Source of the DNA: Arachnopeziza araneosa
Lineage: Eukaryota; Ascomycota; Leotiomycetes; Helotiales; Arachnopezizaceae
Assembly: GCA_003988855.1 (NCBI GenBank)
Contig: QYAI01000002.1
Span: 555,330-619,329 of the forward strand
Direction of reading: 5' to 3'
Length of the DNA: 64,000 bases
Numbering within the stretch: position 1 is the first letter of the stretch; every line of letters begins with the position of its first letter. The position numbers and the translations under genes are program-made. Of this stretch, positions 25,388 to 35,282 are shown piece by piece. Below the pieces are notes generated by a model. It was given only the letters and a program-made list of their open reading frames with translations. It was not told the origin of the DNA and searched no databases.

Positions 25388-25933
25388 TCACAACACATCA
25401 CCTCCAGGATGGCCACCAGCATATTCTGTACGAAGATTTAGAGGCATTAACGACCAGATTCCTGGAGATATAATTGCACCGGCATCGAGAAGAGTTCTGG
25501 TAGTTTTCTGACCATCTTTGACCTTATGCATAAGATTATACCACAGAGGTGTGTGACCATCATCATCCTCAGCATTGACATCGAAGCCCCTTTCTAGAAG
25601 TTCACCTATCAATTCTGGGTGGTACGGTGCCACTAAATGAAGTAATGTTGTGCCCCACCAAAATTCCTCAGTATTAAGTGTACGATATGCTATCAGCCTC
25701 ATAGTCTCTAAATGAAAACCTCTGATGTTGTAAATGGAAGTGCTAGGACCAATATTTGCGCCGTGATCAAGGAGAAGCTGCGCGATCGCTACATTTTTAA
25801 CCCTGCTCGCAGTTATCAAGATTGACGAGCCGTTTTTATTTATGGCATTAACATCAGCTCCATGCTCAAGTAGAAGTTTGACTATTGTCGCAAGCGGAAG
25901 GATTCGACCAGCTGAAAGCAGCCAAAAGCTCAT
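25388..25933 (-). CDS. Ankyrin-repeat protein, C-terminal part or separate small gene
   Basis: An open frame of 181 codons with an ATG at 25931-25933. Ankyrin signatures are clear: TIVKLLLEHGADVNAINKNG, VAIAQLLLDHGANIG, TTLLHLVAPYHPELIGELL and GFDVNAEDDDGHTPL. It lies 264 bases downstream, in the same orientation, of another ankyrin frame. It may be that gene's last exon, with an acceptor TTTCAG near 25916. It may equally be half of a broken gene; an intron of about 300 nt would be long for this genome. Ankyrin proteins mediate protein binding; no enzymatic domain is visible. Confidence 0.55.
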   Translation of the reverse strand: MSFWLLSAGRILPLATIVKLLLEHGADVNAINKNGSSILITASRVKNVAIAQLLLDHGANIGPSTSIYNIRGFHLETMRLIAYRTLNTEEFWWGTTLLHLVAPYHPELIGELLERGFDVNAEDDDGHTPLWYNLMHKVKDGQKTTRTLLDAGAIISPGIWSLMPLNLRTEYAGGHPGGDVL

Positions 25934-26197
25934 ATAAAGGACCTATGGCCGGATCAGGAAATCAAGTCAAAGAACTTCCGAAAGCAATATCCATAAAACA
26001 GCCATGACATGATCAATGGAATGAGCTAGTGGAGGATCAAAGAGAGCATCGGGGCATAAAAGCAGAGGAGCTCGGAGCAGAGAAGGAGGCAGAGAAGAAG
26101 AACAGTTCGATATATCACTTTCTGAGAAGATCACTTAATCCAATCAATACAAGCTCTTATTATTTGATCAGTGAACCTTTTGATTTATATTCCCTCA

Positions 26198-26940
26198 TTA
26201 CAAAGACTCATTGCTTATATGAGCAATACCTACGGCTCGATCCGTGACAACTATATCTTCATGACTTGCTAGCACGGCCCTGCAGAGTGCCAGCCAGATA
26301 TTTTCCTGATAGTGGGAGGACCCGGCGTCAAAATTGGCTCCATGCTCAAGTAGAAGTTTGACCATATCCACATGACCTGCTAGCACGGCTTTGTAGAGTG
26401 CCCGCCAGGTAAGTTCCTGATAGTAGGAGGGCGCGGCGTCAAAATTGGCTCCATGCTCAAGTAGAAGTTTGACCATATCCACATGACCTGCTAGCACGGC
26501 TTTGTAGAGTGCCCGCCAGGTAAATTCCTGATAGTAGGAGGACCCGGCGTCAAAATTGGCTCCATGCTCAAGTAGAAGTTTGGTTATATCCATGCAGCCA
26601 ATTAGCAGAGCTTGGCTCAATAACGACCGAACGTAGTCCTTATTGTCGTTAGGCAGCCCTTTTTTAAGGAGGATCTTCAGAATATTTATTTGCCCGTGTT
26701 GTATGGCCAGGTGACCAGCCGAGAAACCCTCCGCAGTTACTTTTGAGGTGTTGACCCCTTCCAGTATGAAAGCCTGTACCTCCCTTGACAAACTGCCCAG
26801 ATAAATCTAGGATGCTTCTGGTTGACGCTAGTTTGTGAATGTTGTCTGGTTGACTGCACCAAAGCATTATTACTACTCGACTTTTCCCGAATTTCTAGCA
26901 TCACACATAACGATGACGGGCCCGCCTCCTTCTCCAGCAT
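26198..26940 (-). CDS. Ankyrin-repeat protein with three near-identical repeats (structure uncertain, possibly broken)
   Basis: The core frame, 26198-26791, carries ankyrin repeats: SAGHLAIQHGQINILKILLKKG, then ITKLLLEHGANFDAGSSYYQ, then two copies around WRALYKAVLAGHVDMVKLL. It has no ATG of its own. A possible first exon is ATG 26940 to 26860, spliced by a weak GTGCAG..CCTAG intron of about 57 nt into phase 0, adding about 27 residues. The frame then degenerates after HEDIV into a non-ankyrin tail and stops at 26198. Its upstream end overlaps the start of the zinc-finger gene on the other strand. It could be a real short ankyrin gene or a pseudogene joined with 25388-25933. Confidence 0.5.
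26331..26587 (-). repeat. 111-bp tandem repeats inside the ankyrin frame
   Basis: The two inner copies of a 37-codon unit, starting about 26374 and 26485 on + coordinates, are almost identical at the DNA level. Flanking partial copies extend the array to about three. The unit encodes one ankyrin repeat ending LLLEHGANFDA. The identity exceeds that expected for old ankyrin repeats, which suggests recent unequal exchange. Confidence 0.8.
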
Positions 26941-27779
26941 TCTTTCCTTACCAGCCGGATTTTTGTTCGGAATTCAAACCGGCTGTTGCTAGCACCTACG
27001 ACATGAGCACACAACACAACAAGCGGTAAGTTTAAAAAAAGGATCAGCTGATATATGGCGAGAGTAGCAGCATGGGTCATTTAATACTTTGCGCCACAGA
27101 AAACAGTGAGGCACTAGAGCGCCCCTTCACCGCCCCATATTGCAACAATCAATCATCATTCATCTCTGCTCCCACCCCGCCTAGTCTTGACAACCATGAT
27201 TTTATCATCGTCTTCGCTGCGATAAATCCGGAACTGTACAAACACTGCAAGCAGGTTATTGAAGGTCCCCAACCTACCACCAACCTTGAACCGGATAGTC
27301 AAAATACTCATGACTTCTCTTTCACTCGCCCTACTTTTGGAAGCTCCATAAACCAGGAAGTCGATGGCCGAAACGATGATCAACTCTTCCAAAACTTTGT
27401 TGACTACCCTAAATGCACCACTCCTCAGAGTTTTAATGTCCAAGGTGCTCTAACACCGCCTACCAATATCTTTCAGAATGATCAAGACTTCGACACAGTC
27501 TTTGATTCCATGTCGAGTATCACGACTTATGCGGCCACAAACCTCTCAGAACCCACTGCATCAGTTGCATCGTCACGTCCCATGTCACATGGTTCTTTCC
27601 TCTGCACCATCTGTAGCAAGAAGTACAAACAAAAAAAGGACCTACTTCGTCATGAGCTGGCACACAACCCGAATGCTCCGAGGTATGCTTGCCCAATTGA
27701 GGGCTGCAAGTATTCTGGTATGAATGGTATGGTGAGAAAAGATAAGCTGAAAGAGCATCGAGCTCGCTGTGGCCACTAA
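26913..27779 (+). CDS. C2H2 zinc-finger protein, probable transcription factor
   Basis: Model: exons 26913-27025 and 27071-27779, 273 residues. The 45-nt intron is GTAAGT..AGCAG with a CTGAT branch-like site, and phase 2 carries over (AAG CG|C ATG). The N-terminal 210 residues are Pro/Ser/Thr/Asn-rich and without known domains. A C-X2-C-X12-H-X3-H finger starts at about residue 216 (CTICSKKYKQKKDLLRHELAH). A second, longer finger of C-X4-C type runs to the C-terminus (CPIEGCKYSG..HRARC). The pair of fingers at the extreme C-terminus is common in fungal regulators. Targets are unknown. Confidence 0.8.
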
Positions 27780-29592
27780 GATGGATCTGGAAACTGAGGA
27801 GTATTCTCTTGCAGTCTGTTAAACGATGGGATATTTTGCTTTTCAATTCTTTATTGTTGGATCAATTTGAATTTGTCTCCTTTTCTCTAGTTCCTGATGT
27901 TGATTTCCTTTACAAGACTATTGAGGCTTCCAGGTCTAAATTAAAAAGGGTTCTCATTTTGGGATTGAAAAGAGTGCTGTTTGTCCTCTGCTGTTGTGGC
28001 TTCATCTTTTCCTTTACGCTCTCTCCTCATGTTGACTTTGCGAGATTATTCGAGGGCTGCAGGTCAGAATAAAAAAAGAGTTTTCTTCTCGGCGTTGAAG
28101 GGAGTGCTGTCCGTCTTACGCTGTTGTAGTTTCGCCTTTTCTTTTACAGGTACACGAATGAAAGATTTTTCTTTTCGTATCTTCAATGTGAAGACAATTT
28201 ATGACTTCTAGGTTTGTGTGATTGTAGATATTCCATCTGAAACCTTGATACTTTTCATTTCCACCCATATTCCACCTTTGTGTTCCTACACCTCATCCCC
28301 TTACACACCCTCCCCTCGGCCAAGCCGTTACATCTCCCTTGGGCCAAACCTCTCTCCAAAAATGGGATGCAGCCTCCGTCACGCCCAAAATTCTCCCACC
28401 AGGATATCTCTGCACCGCTCTGAAACAGGATACGGCTGAGAATTTCCTCTTGGTGGGCTGCTGAAACCTATTCCATAGACACCCACCACGTACTCGGCAG
28501 CCGGGATTGCTTCAGGCCTGATTAGTCAGCGTACCATCAGAGGGGAAGCCACCAATATGCACGTGGGAAAATGAGGCTAGCAGTCGCGTTCCACAGGATG
28601 GAGAGAGCGGAATCGCGGCACGCTCCCGTGTAGGGCGCGGAGCTGAAAAGCTGGTTCTTGGTTGCGAGGGGTATGATTCGTCGATTTTCGGGAGGGGAGG
28701 GGCAGGAGTGGTCCGAGAGGTATATCTTCTTTGCATCACTCGAGCTTTGCTTGCGAATCTTAGGTCTTCTCGATTTGATTGTGGAGCTCAATCTTGCACT
28801 ACGATTGCAGAACCACTACTGATAATCCGGGGAAGATATATTTGGAATGGGTACTTGCCGAGTAGAGAGTGCTCTTGGGCATTTGTGTAACCCCAGGAAG
28901 AATTGTGTCTGCTGTTGAGGTCACGGCAAGTCCACGTTGCTAGTGGCTTCAGCCATTTTCAGGGTTCCCTGGTGTTCTTGTGGTGTAAAACGTCAATCCT
29001 CAGACACCATCTCAATTCCAAGGTTTCCCCGAGTGATGGAGATGTTCGAGTTGATTTTATACGTTCCGCTGTCAAGTCGTCTTTAAACCTCTGGATAAAG
29101 TTTCGGAACATAGTCTTTGGTAGCGTCGGCCCTACACTAGAGTCCTGAGTTGACACAATGAGGCTTATTGTGTAACTAAGGGTCCCGAGAGACATTTGTG
29201 AACTTAAGTCTCGAGACAATCTGATCCAGTCATCCGTCGGACAACTTTCCTGATTTGGCGGCCACCGGAATCCCTCACCGAGATGGCTTGCTGAACGACG
29301 CTGGGACGTCAATAATCATAGGCTCGATTCAAGCCACCAAGTTCAGCTTCTGTTTACTGAATAGGAAAATGAGAGTTGAGAAGAACGGTTCGCGCGGTCT
29401 TCACCGTGCAGTCGCTGCAGTCGCTGCAGTCGCGGATTGGCACAAGACCGAGTAGTAGGTCGTGAAAACGGCCTTTCATTGCTTGAATGCTCATATATCA
29501 GATGATATCCTACGCTAAAAGCTTCTGTTGTGTCTTGTCAAGCTATAACCTCCGTCGGCTATTTTCGCAGCATTGCTTGAGACTTGAGCATC
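27780..29592. other. Interval with a diverged tandem duplication, no gene
   Basis: Contains two related units of about 130 bp (27899-28030 and 28031-28148) just after the zinc-finger gene, and a short CAGTCGCTG triplet repeat at about 29410-29432. I find no supportable coding region; 28.3-29.5 kb has only short frames. Confidence 0.5.
27899..28148 (+). repeat. Diverged tandem duplication (2 units of about 130 bp)
   Basis: Unit 1 begins GTTGATTTCC and unit 2 begins GTTGACTTTG. Both share in order a GAGG-CT-CAGGTC block, an AAAARRGTT block, an AAGRGAGTGCTGT block, a GCTGTTGT block and a TTTTC-TTTAC block. Many differences are transitions. Stops interrupt all frames, so the duplication is not obviously coding. 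Confidence 0.7.
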
Positions 29593-31694
29593 ATGAGTGC
29601 TAATCAAGACATTACCGATGAGAAGTCATCAGTAATGGCACCCGGTCTATCAGATGAGAGGAAATCCGGGGCCGCTATTGAGTCCAAACCAATTTCAGAA
29701 GATGCTTCCCTTGCAAACCCCGAATTTCCAATCTATGCTGTTCTTCAATCACAGCCCAAAGGGTGGTACACAGCATGGGGCTGGCTTGTAGCAACCGCTC
29801 TCCTCTGCGCATGGACGACATCCTTCACATATGCCGTATTTATCAGCGAGAAACCTCTTCCTCGGGCCTACGACTGGTCGCCATCGTTAACTCAGCAATT
29901 GGTCAACATCGCTTCTCACGTCGTGGTTATCTTCACTACCGGTTTAATCTCCGCTGTTTTCGATGCGCTCTCCTGGTCTCTGGCTTCCCGGCGTACTAAA
30001 ACTCCTGGTGGTCGGGAAGGAACGACTCTGGGAACATTTTTGACTGTGCAGAAACATACGGATTTGATGGGCGTGGGGAGACTGTTTATGATACCGGGTC
30101 CGCAGCTACCATGGAGTATTATGAGGTATGAATACCAATATTCTAGTAATATTCGCTAACAACGATGTGTAGGCTTATCATCGCAGCCGGTGCTTGGGGT
30201 GTTGGAGTGGTTCTTCTCTGTGAGTTCTGCGGGACACTTTGATCTTCAAGCTAACATAAAACCCTTAGCCCATGTAACTGTCGAAAGAGTTTATAATTCA
30301 GGTGTCCCGTTTGATGTGACAGCTGGACTATCCGATTTGCATACAGCTGTCTTGGCTTTGGAGAAGCTCAATGTTATCCCCAACTCAAGTTCAACTACCG
30401 CCCCCACGGCCACTCTTCAAGACACGGGAATAAACATGATGATCACTGGAGCAACAAATAGCATCTTGACAGACCCTACATTTGTCGTCGGTGTTGCTCC
30501 TCTCAATTGCGCAGATCCTAAATGCAAGTCCCTTTTTCTTCCAGGCGGCATGGAAGTCGTGCGTTACCGCAACAATGGAAGTGCAGTTGATAGCAATCTC
30601 GATATAGAAGGTGGCTCAGTACTCGTTGTCAATAACGCTCCCGGGTTTCAGATCGAATACGAGCCATCGACCTATCTATTTAACTACACCACGGACTGCA
30701 CTATGTACGGCTATGCTATCTCAAGTTTCTTCTCCTGCCTTAAATTTGATGGGAGCAAAATACAATCTGGTAAGTATCCATTAAAATTAGCGGATTTCCG
30801 TCTGACTTTGGTTCAATAGGTGTCGCTATTTGCCCTCCAGGTCAATCATACGCAGGAACTTGCCTATCCGATCGAGCCTACATCAACACGCTCGACGCAA
30901 AAATCTCACTTGGTCTCTACCAACGCATCGCAACCGTCTCATACGATAAGAACAACTTCTCCATCATAGATGTACGAGACCTGCACAACGCCTCGAACAC
31001 AGTAACTTTAGACGTTGTCTCAGATTTCCAGAAGATGTTCCAGGTCATGTATCCTCTACTCTCCGACCTCGAAGAGGAAATCGGTGAAATCATTGGGACT
31101 TTTGACTTTAGCCAGCTTTGGCCCGACCTAGCCTATTGGTCATCTGTCTTTTGCGTTCAGTCCGAGATTGCGGCTGCCAAATGGCTTCAAGAGCACGGAT
31201 TTCCAACATGGGCAGAGGGCAAACAGGATCTTCTGGAAGGCTTGATGACCATCCCCATTCAGTTCGGAACTATGATGTGGCAATTCGTGAATGAATCCGG
31301 CCTCCCTCCGACTCTGTCAGCCACTGCATCATTCTCCACAGTCACATACCGTACGCGATCACCTCTCTGGCCGATCGTCTTGTTTGCAGCTATGGCCTTT
31401 ACTCTCGTCCTCTGGGCATTCATCTGCTTGTTGTATGTCCGCTTCTCCGGCTACGGCGTGGCTGCCGAAGACAAGATGGATGCAGTGAAGAAGGCCGCTT
31501 TTGAACACGGTAATCCGTATGATGTCGATGACCGAGGGTTCTGGGAGATCTTGTGGGCGTATGTTCGTCAGCCTTTTGGGAAGAAGATCGTCACGAGGGC
31601 CGCTAATCCTGTGGTTGCAAAGGCAATACATAATGACTTTTTGATCGCTGTCGATCCGGAGTCGAAGGTGGGACGGGTTGGGAGCTCTGGATAA
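29593..31694 (+). CDS. Fungal multi-pass membrane protein of unknown function
   Basis: Model: exons 29593-30125, 30173-30219, 30269-30769 and 30820-31694, 651 residues. The introns are 47, 49 and 50 nt, all GT..AG, with phase preserved. Visible topology: a charged N-terminus, TM1 at about 58-84, a second hydrophobic span at about 103-128, TM3 at about 178-196 (exon 2 encodes most of it), then about 340 residues, probably exoplasmic, with several N-glycosylation sequons and cysteines, and a final TM at about 541-568 followed by a cytoplasmic tail. I recognise no catalytic motif. It resembles a fungal-specific family of four-TM proteins with one large loop. Function not assigned. Confidence 0.75.
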
Positions 31695-32011
31695 TAATAT
31701 TTTATCTATGATTTGGTGCATCAATGGAAGATTCTAGTCTGTCAGATAGGAACTTGTATTCGAAGATAAATTTATAGTTTGTTAATTGAGCTTCATTTGT
31801 TCGGCTATAGTTATGTATCTAGGCTATAGCGTGTGCTATCTATATGTAGGCTCGCTTACTAGCTCCACAATGTGATACCCATAACACCAGTGCTATATTA
31901 AGCCAGGATGTAGTACAGTCATCATGCAACTTATAAATACTTAGTGGTGATTGCTTTTTTTTACAACATGTATGCTTTCTTCAACCTTCCACGACTTAGG
32001 TTCTGTCTAAA
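31695..32011. other. Short intergenic spacer
   Basis: AT-rich DNA between the membrane-protein stop and the F-box-like gene. No feature recognised. Confidence 0.5.
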
Positions 32012-33410
32012 ATGAAATCTGTTTGTGATCTTCTCAGTACAGACAACAGTTGCTAAATTGAGTTAGACCCAGAAATCGTCCTTCCTATGCGACAGCCCAG
32101 AGGATATATTATTCTCGATATTTAGAAATTTGCCATCCTTCGACTTGTACAACTTGTCTCTTGTCAATAGACAGCTACACACCTTTGTTGAACCAATCCT
32201 GTACTCAAAGATTGAGTGGACATGGCTAGAATCTCGAACACCTCCTGTGCTTCTTCTATTACGAAGCATTTTGCAACAACCTGCTTTGGCAGCCCGTATT
32301 CGACACGTTTCCTTTCAAGGAGATACTTTCTACCGCACCAAATTTCGAGGCAGATTACCTCCTAAAATTCCTCTGAGCGAGACCGAATGCGACGAACTCA
32401 TCAAGTACATTAGAGCTACGAATTCATCCTTTGTGGATATCTGGATACAACAATTGTGTGACGGGACAATGGATGCAATTGTCACTCTTTTACTGGCTCA
32501 TCTACCGAACCTAAGAAGCCTGCACCTTGGGCCGAATTTTACAAAACAGAGCCAGATTCTTGGTATGATGCTTAGGCTTGCTCTCTGCAATCCCATTGAT
32601 TCAAAGCTTCCAAAGTTTCAGCATCTTCGAGATGTCGCTTTCAACCAAGCAGTGGACTCTTATCGTGATATGAGAGTTAAAAACACTGCAGATGTTTTAC
32701 CCTTCTTTTATCTACACCAGATTGAGCGTATCTCTGCATCAATTGACAATCCAGTAGTGTTCACGTGGCCTACACACACGCCCTACCCTTCCAGTCTTAC
32801 CTCATTGGATTTATCATTTATACGAGAAGCACATCTCGGTCAATTACTCTCGGTGACTAAAGGGCTAAAAATTCTCCGATGGAAGTGGTTTCACCACCCA
32901 AGTATCCAAGATCAGTTTAATACGCCGATTATCGACTGCGACGAAATTATTGCGGCATTATCTCTTGTTCGGAACACCCTATCAAGTTTAACTATCTCTG
33001 CTCATGTCGATCCCGGACACGGAGATCCTGAATTTCCTCACCTGGCGATAAAGGGTTGTCTCGATGAATTGGTAAATTTCGACAAACTAACTACATTTCA
33101 ATGCCCATTGCAACTCCTAACGGGAATTGAATCCGATGAAACAAAGCGAATAGAACACTTGATTCCTCGGAACATTAAATATCTCACCATATCGGACGAC
33201 TTCCAGCTACCGGGAGAAGATGTTTGGGATGATTATGTTTTTTCAGATGTGATGGAATCTTTACTGAAGAATTGGAAATCCTCCACACCTCACCTCCAGA
33301 GTTTATGTTTATCGTTGAAGCGGACGAGTGATGACTGGTACTCAGAAACCAAAAATCTGCTAATGGAGGCATCAGAGACAAGTGGAATTACATTTGAAAT
33401 TCTGACTTAG
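32012..33410 (+). CDS. F-box-like protein with leucine-rich C-terminal region
   Basis: The main exon is open from 32073 to 33410. Its start, SPEDILFSIFRNLPSFDLYN followed by LSLVNRQLHTFVEPILYSKI, has the shape of a fungal F-box. It is followed by about 380 residues rich in Leu with LRR-like spacing (LTSLDLSFI, LRSLHLG, LSSLTIS). No ATG precedes the F-box in that exon. A three-codon first exon, ATG AAA TCT (32012-32020), joined by a 52-nt GTTTGT..CCCAG intron in phase 0, gives 448 residues and is the best start I can see, but it is weak. F-box proteins act as SCF ubiquitin-ligase adaptors; the target is unknown. It converges on the next gene with 117 bases between stops. Confidence 0.6.
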
Positions 33411-33527
33411 TGGATATCAATAAACACCGCACACTAAAATTGTACATAATTATGATAATATTGCTTGACCAATTACTTGCAGGCTGAAATTAAGAGGATG
33501 TGATCTTAAAAGCTCAGAAGATCTTGT

Positions 33528-34403
33528 TCATTGTCCATCTAGGCCTAGAGGAATTTGTTCGAAGCCAAGAAGTCCTCCAGCAACAGTGTTTAGGTCGTAA
33601 GGTACTCCAGTGAGAGTAGTATCCAAGACTCTCATTCTCTGGTCGGTTGTGAATATGTTACAACCCCATTTATCCTACGGCGTCAATTAGTATCGTCATA
33701 ATGTGCTACGTTGAATGGAGTTACATACTCTGGTTGGATCAGGGTTAGGTACGCCACAGGGAGGAATAGGTATTACACTGTTATCAAACTGTCTCTGTAC
33801 TGCGACAACTCTTGAGTCACCTCTGACATTCAGAGGTGTATTGCGTATCAAGTAATAAAGATGGGCGGTCATCACCTCTCCGCAAGCACCGCTATTTCCA
33901 TGCTGTTTGTCCGCTCCGGACGGTGCATTATCTCTCCACCCCGTTCGGCATAGATCAAGACTAAGAGTGACGGGACTATTTCCCCAGTTGTATGAGATAT
34001 GCGTCGCTCCCTTTTGAGACGAAGCTAGGAAGATGTCTCCGCCTACTGCAAGTGCTACCATGACATTCGGTACCGCTCTGGGACCGAGTTGATATTGCGT
34101 TGCGTCAGCCTGGACCTCTCGATACGCATCGATCGCAATTTGAGTGAGTTGAGCATCGGTAATGGCGCTGGTGTCCTGATTAAACATGAGGTGGCTAGTA
34201 AATAACCAGTCTCGCTGATCTTGCCTTTCTCCTGGTGGCTGTGGTGGAGTTCCCTCTGTTGCCAAACCGAATTGAAGTGAGACTCCAAGATTCCCTTGGG
34301 GTTGTAATCTCTGTCTAAGGTCATATGCATTAAGCAGTGTGCTGAATATACAACATGTCCTCAGAAATAAAAATAATGATGCTCTAAAAGTTGCAACCCT
34401 CAT
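33528..34403 (-). CDS. Small secreted protein, uncharacterised (deaminase-like motif suspected)
   Basis: Model: complement of 34403-33729 and 33674-33528, 273 residues. The 54-nt intron is GTATGT..CGTAG, phase 0, joining NPDPTR to DKWGCNIF. The N-terminus has a signal-peptide-like segment (residues 4-26) and the mature part has few charged clusters. A block with GACGEVMTAHLYYLIRN (about residues 176-192) and a later PPCG, then a Cys in KWGC, recall the CxE and PCxxC metal ligands of deaminase-fold proteins. The spacing is unusual and this is only a suspicion. A TATATAAAAG box lies about 85 bases upstream of the ATG. Extracellular location is inferred from the signal peptide. Confidence 0.65.
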
Positions 34404-34487
34404 GTTGACCCAAACTCATATAAAAACAATTGAAAAAAGAATGATTCTCAAAAATATGGCTGGGTGCGGCGATAAAGCGTGCTATTG

Positions 34488-34497
34488 CTTTTATATA
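34488..34497 (-). promoter_or_regulatory. TATA box of the small secreted-protein gene
   Basis: TATATAAAAG on the minus strand, about 85 bases before the ATG at 34403, a normal distance for a fungal TATA-dependent promoter. Confidence 0.5.
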
Positions 34498-35282
34498 TCT
34501 GAGTTCTTACTCGGAAATGGAGATGCAACCTCAGCGTCTTTGTAAACATGCTGACTTGAATGTTCAAATTGTGTAGGATCATTGTCGCTCGCGGTCTGAG
34601 GGACCATATTCGGCTATCCCTTGTACTAATGCTAAATAAAGCCTGTCTCACGCAAGGATGCACTTTTTATCTCGGTGGATGGTATTCAATATATGCAACC
34701 ACCCCGGAAGGATAAGCTGCCAAGACACAGTAAGCGGAATGGAATTTTTGCACTTCCTGATCCCAGATTGGTCAACTCAGTGGAATTAGTTCCATTGCAA
34801 GGGCGGGTGTAGCCGTATTATCCTCAAAATACTCCGTATTCTGACTCGGTATGCTGGAGAGTAATCTCCTTTCTCCGCCAAGACTCTGCGCCAAGCCCTC
34901 TGCCATAAGATATCCTGTTTGCAACTATGCCCCACGAGCGAGGCTGATGAATCTAGTTAGGTGACTGGTTGCTGCGCCTCGCTGACTTGTCCTAGAGAAT
35001 GGCTGCGATTTACGACCCTCGAGATAAGATTGGATGGGCCGTTTGTTTGGCTCCATTTTAGACCGGGTAAATTGGCCCCTTCAATTTGCATCCGCCTCGA
35101 TTAGTATGACAATGTGCTGACAATGAATTGACGTTGGATCTAAGTCAGTAGAATATGATAAGTCCTAAGAATTCATTTGTTGCAAGTGGATAGATAATAC
35201 CTTATTTCTTGGTTCTGTTATCATCTTCAGTAATTGCCTTTTCTCCTTCCTTCATCATTTGTACACCATTTACTAGTTCATC
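34498..35282. other. Divergent spacer upstream of the SGNH/VCBS gene
   Basis: Intergenic DNA between the secreted-protein promoter (-) and the SGNH/VCBS gene (+). The last 60 bases before 35283 are CT-rich, as expected for a fungal leader. No operator recognised. Confidence 0.45.
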
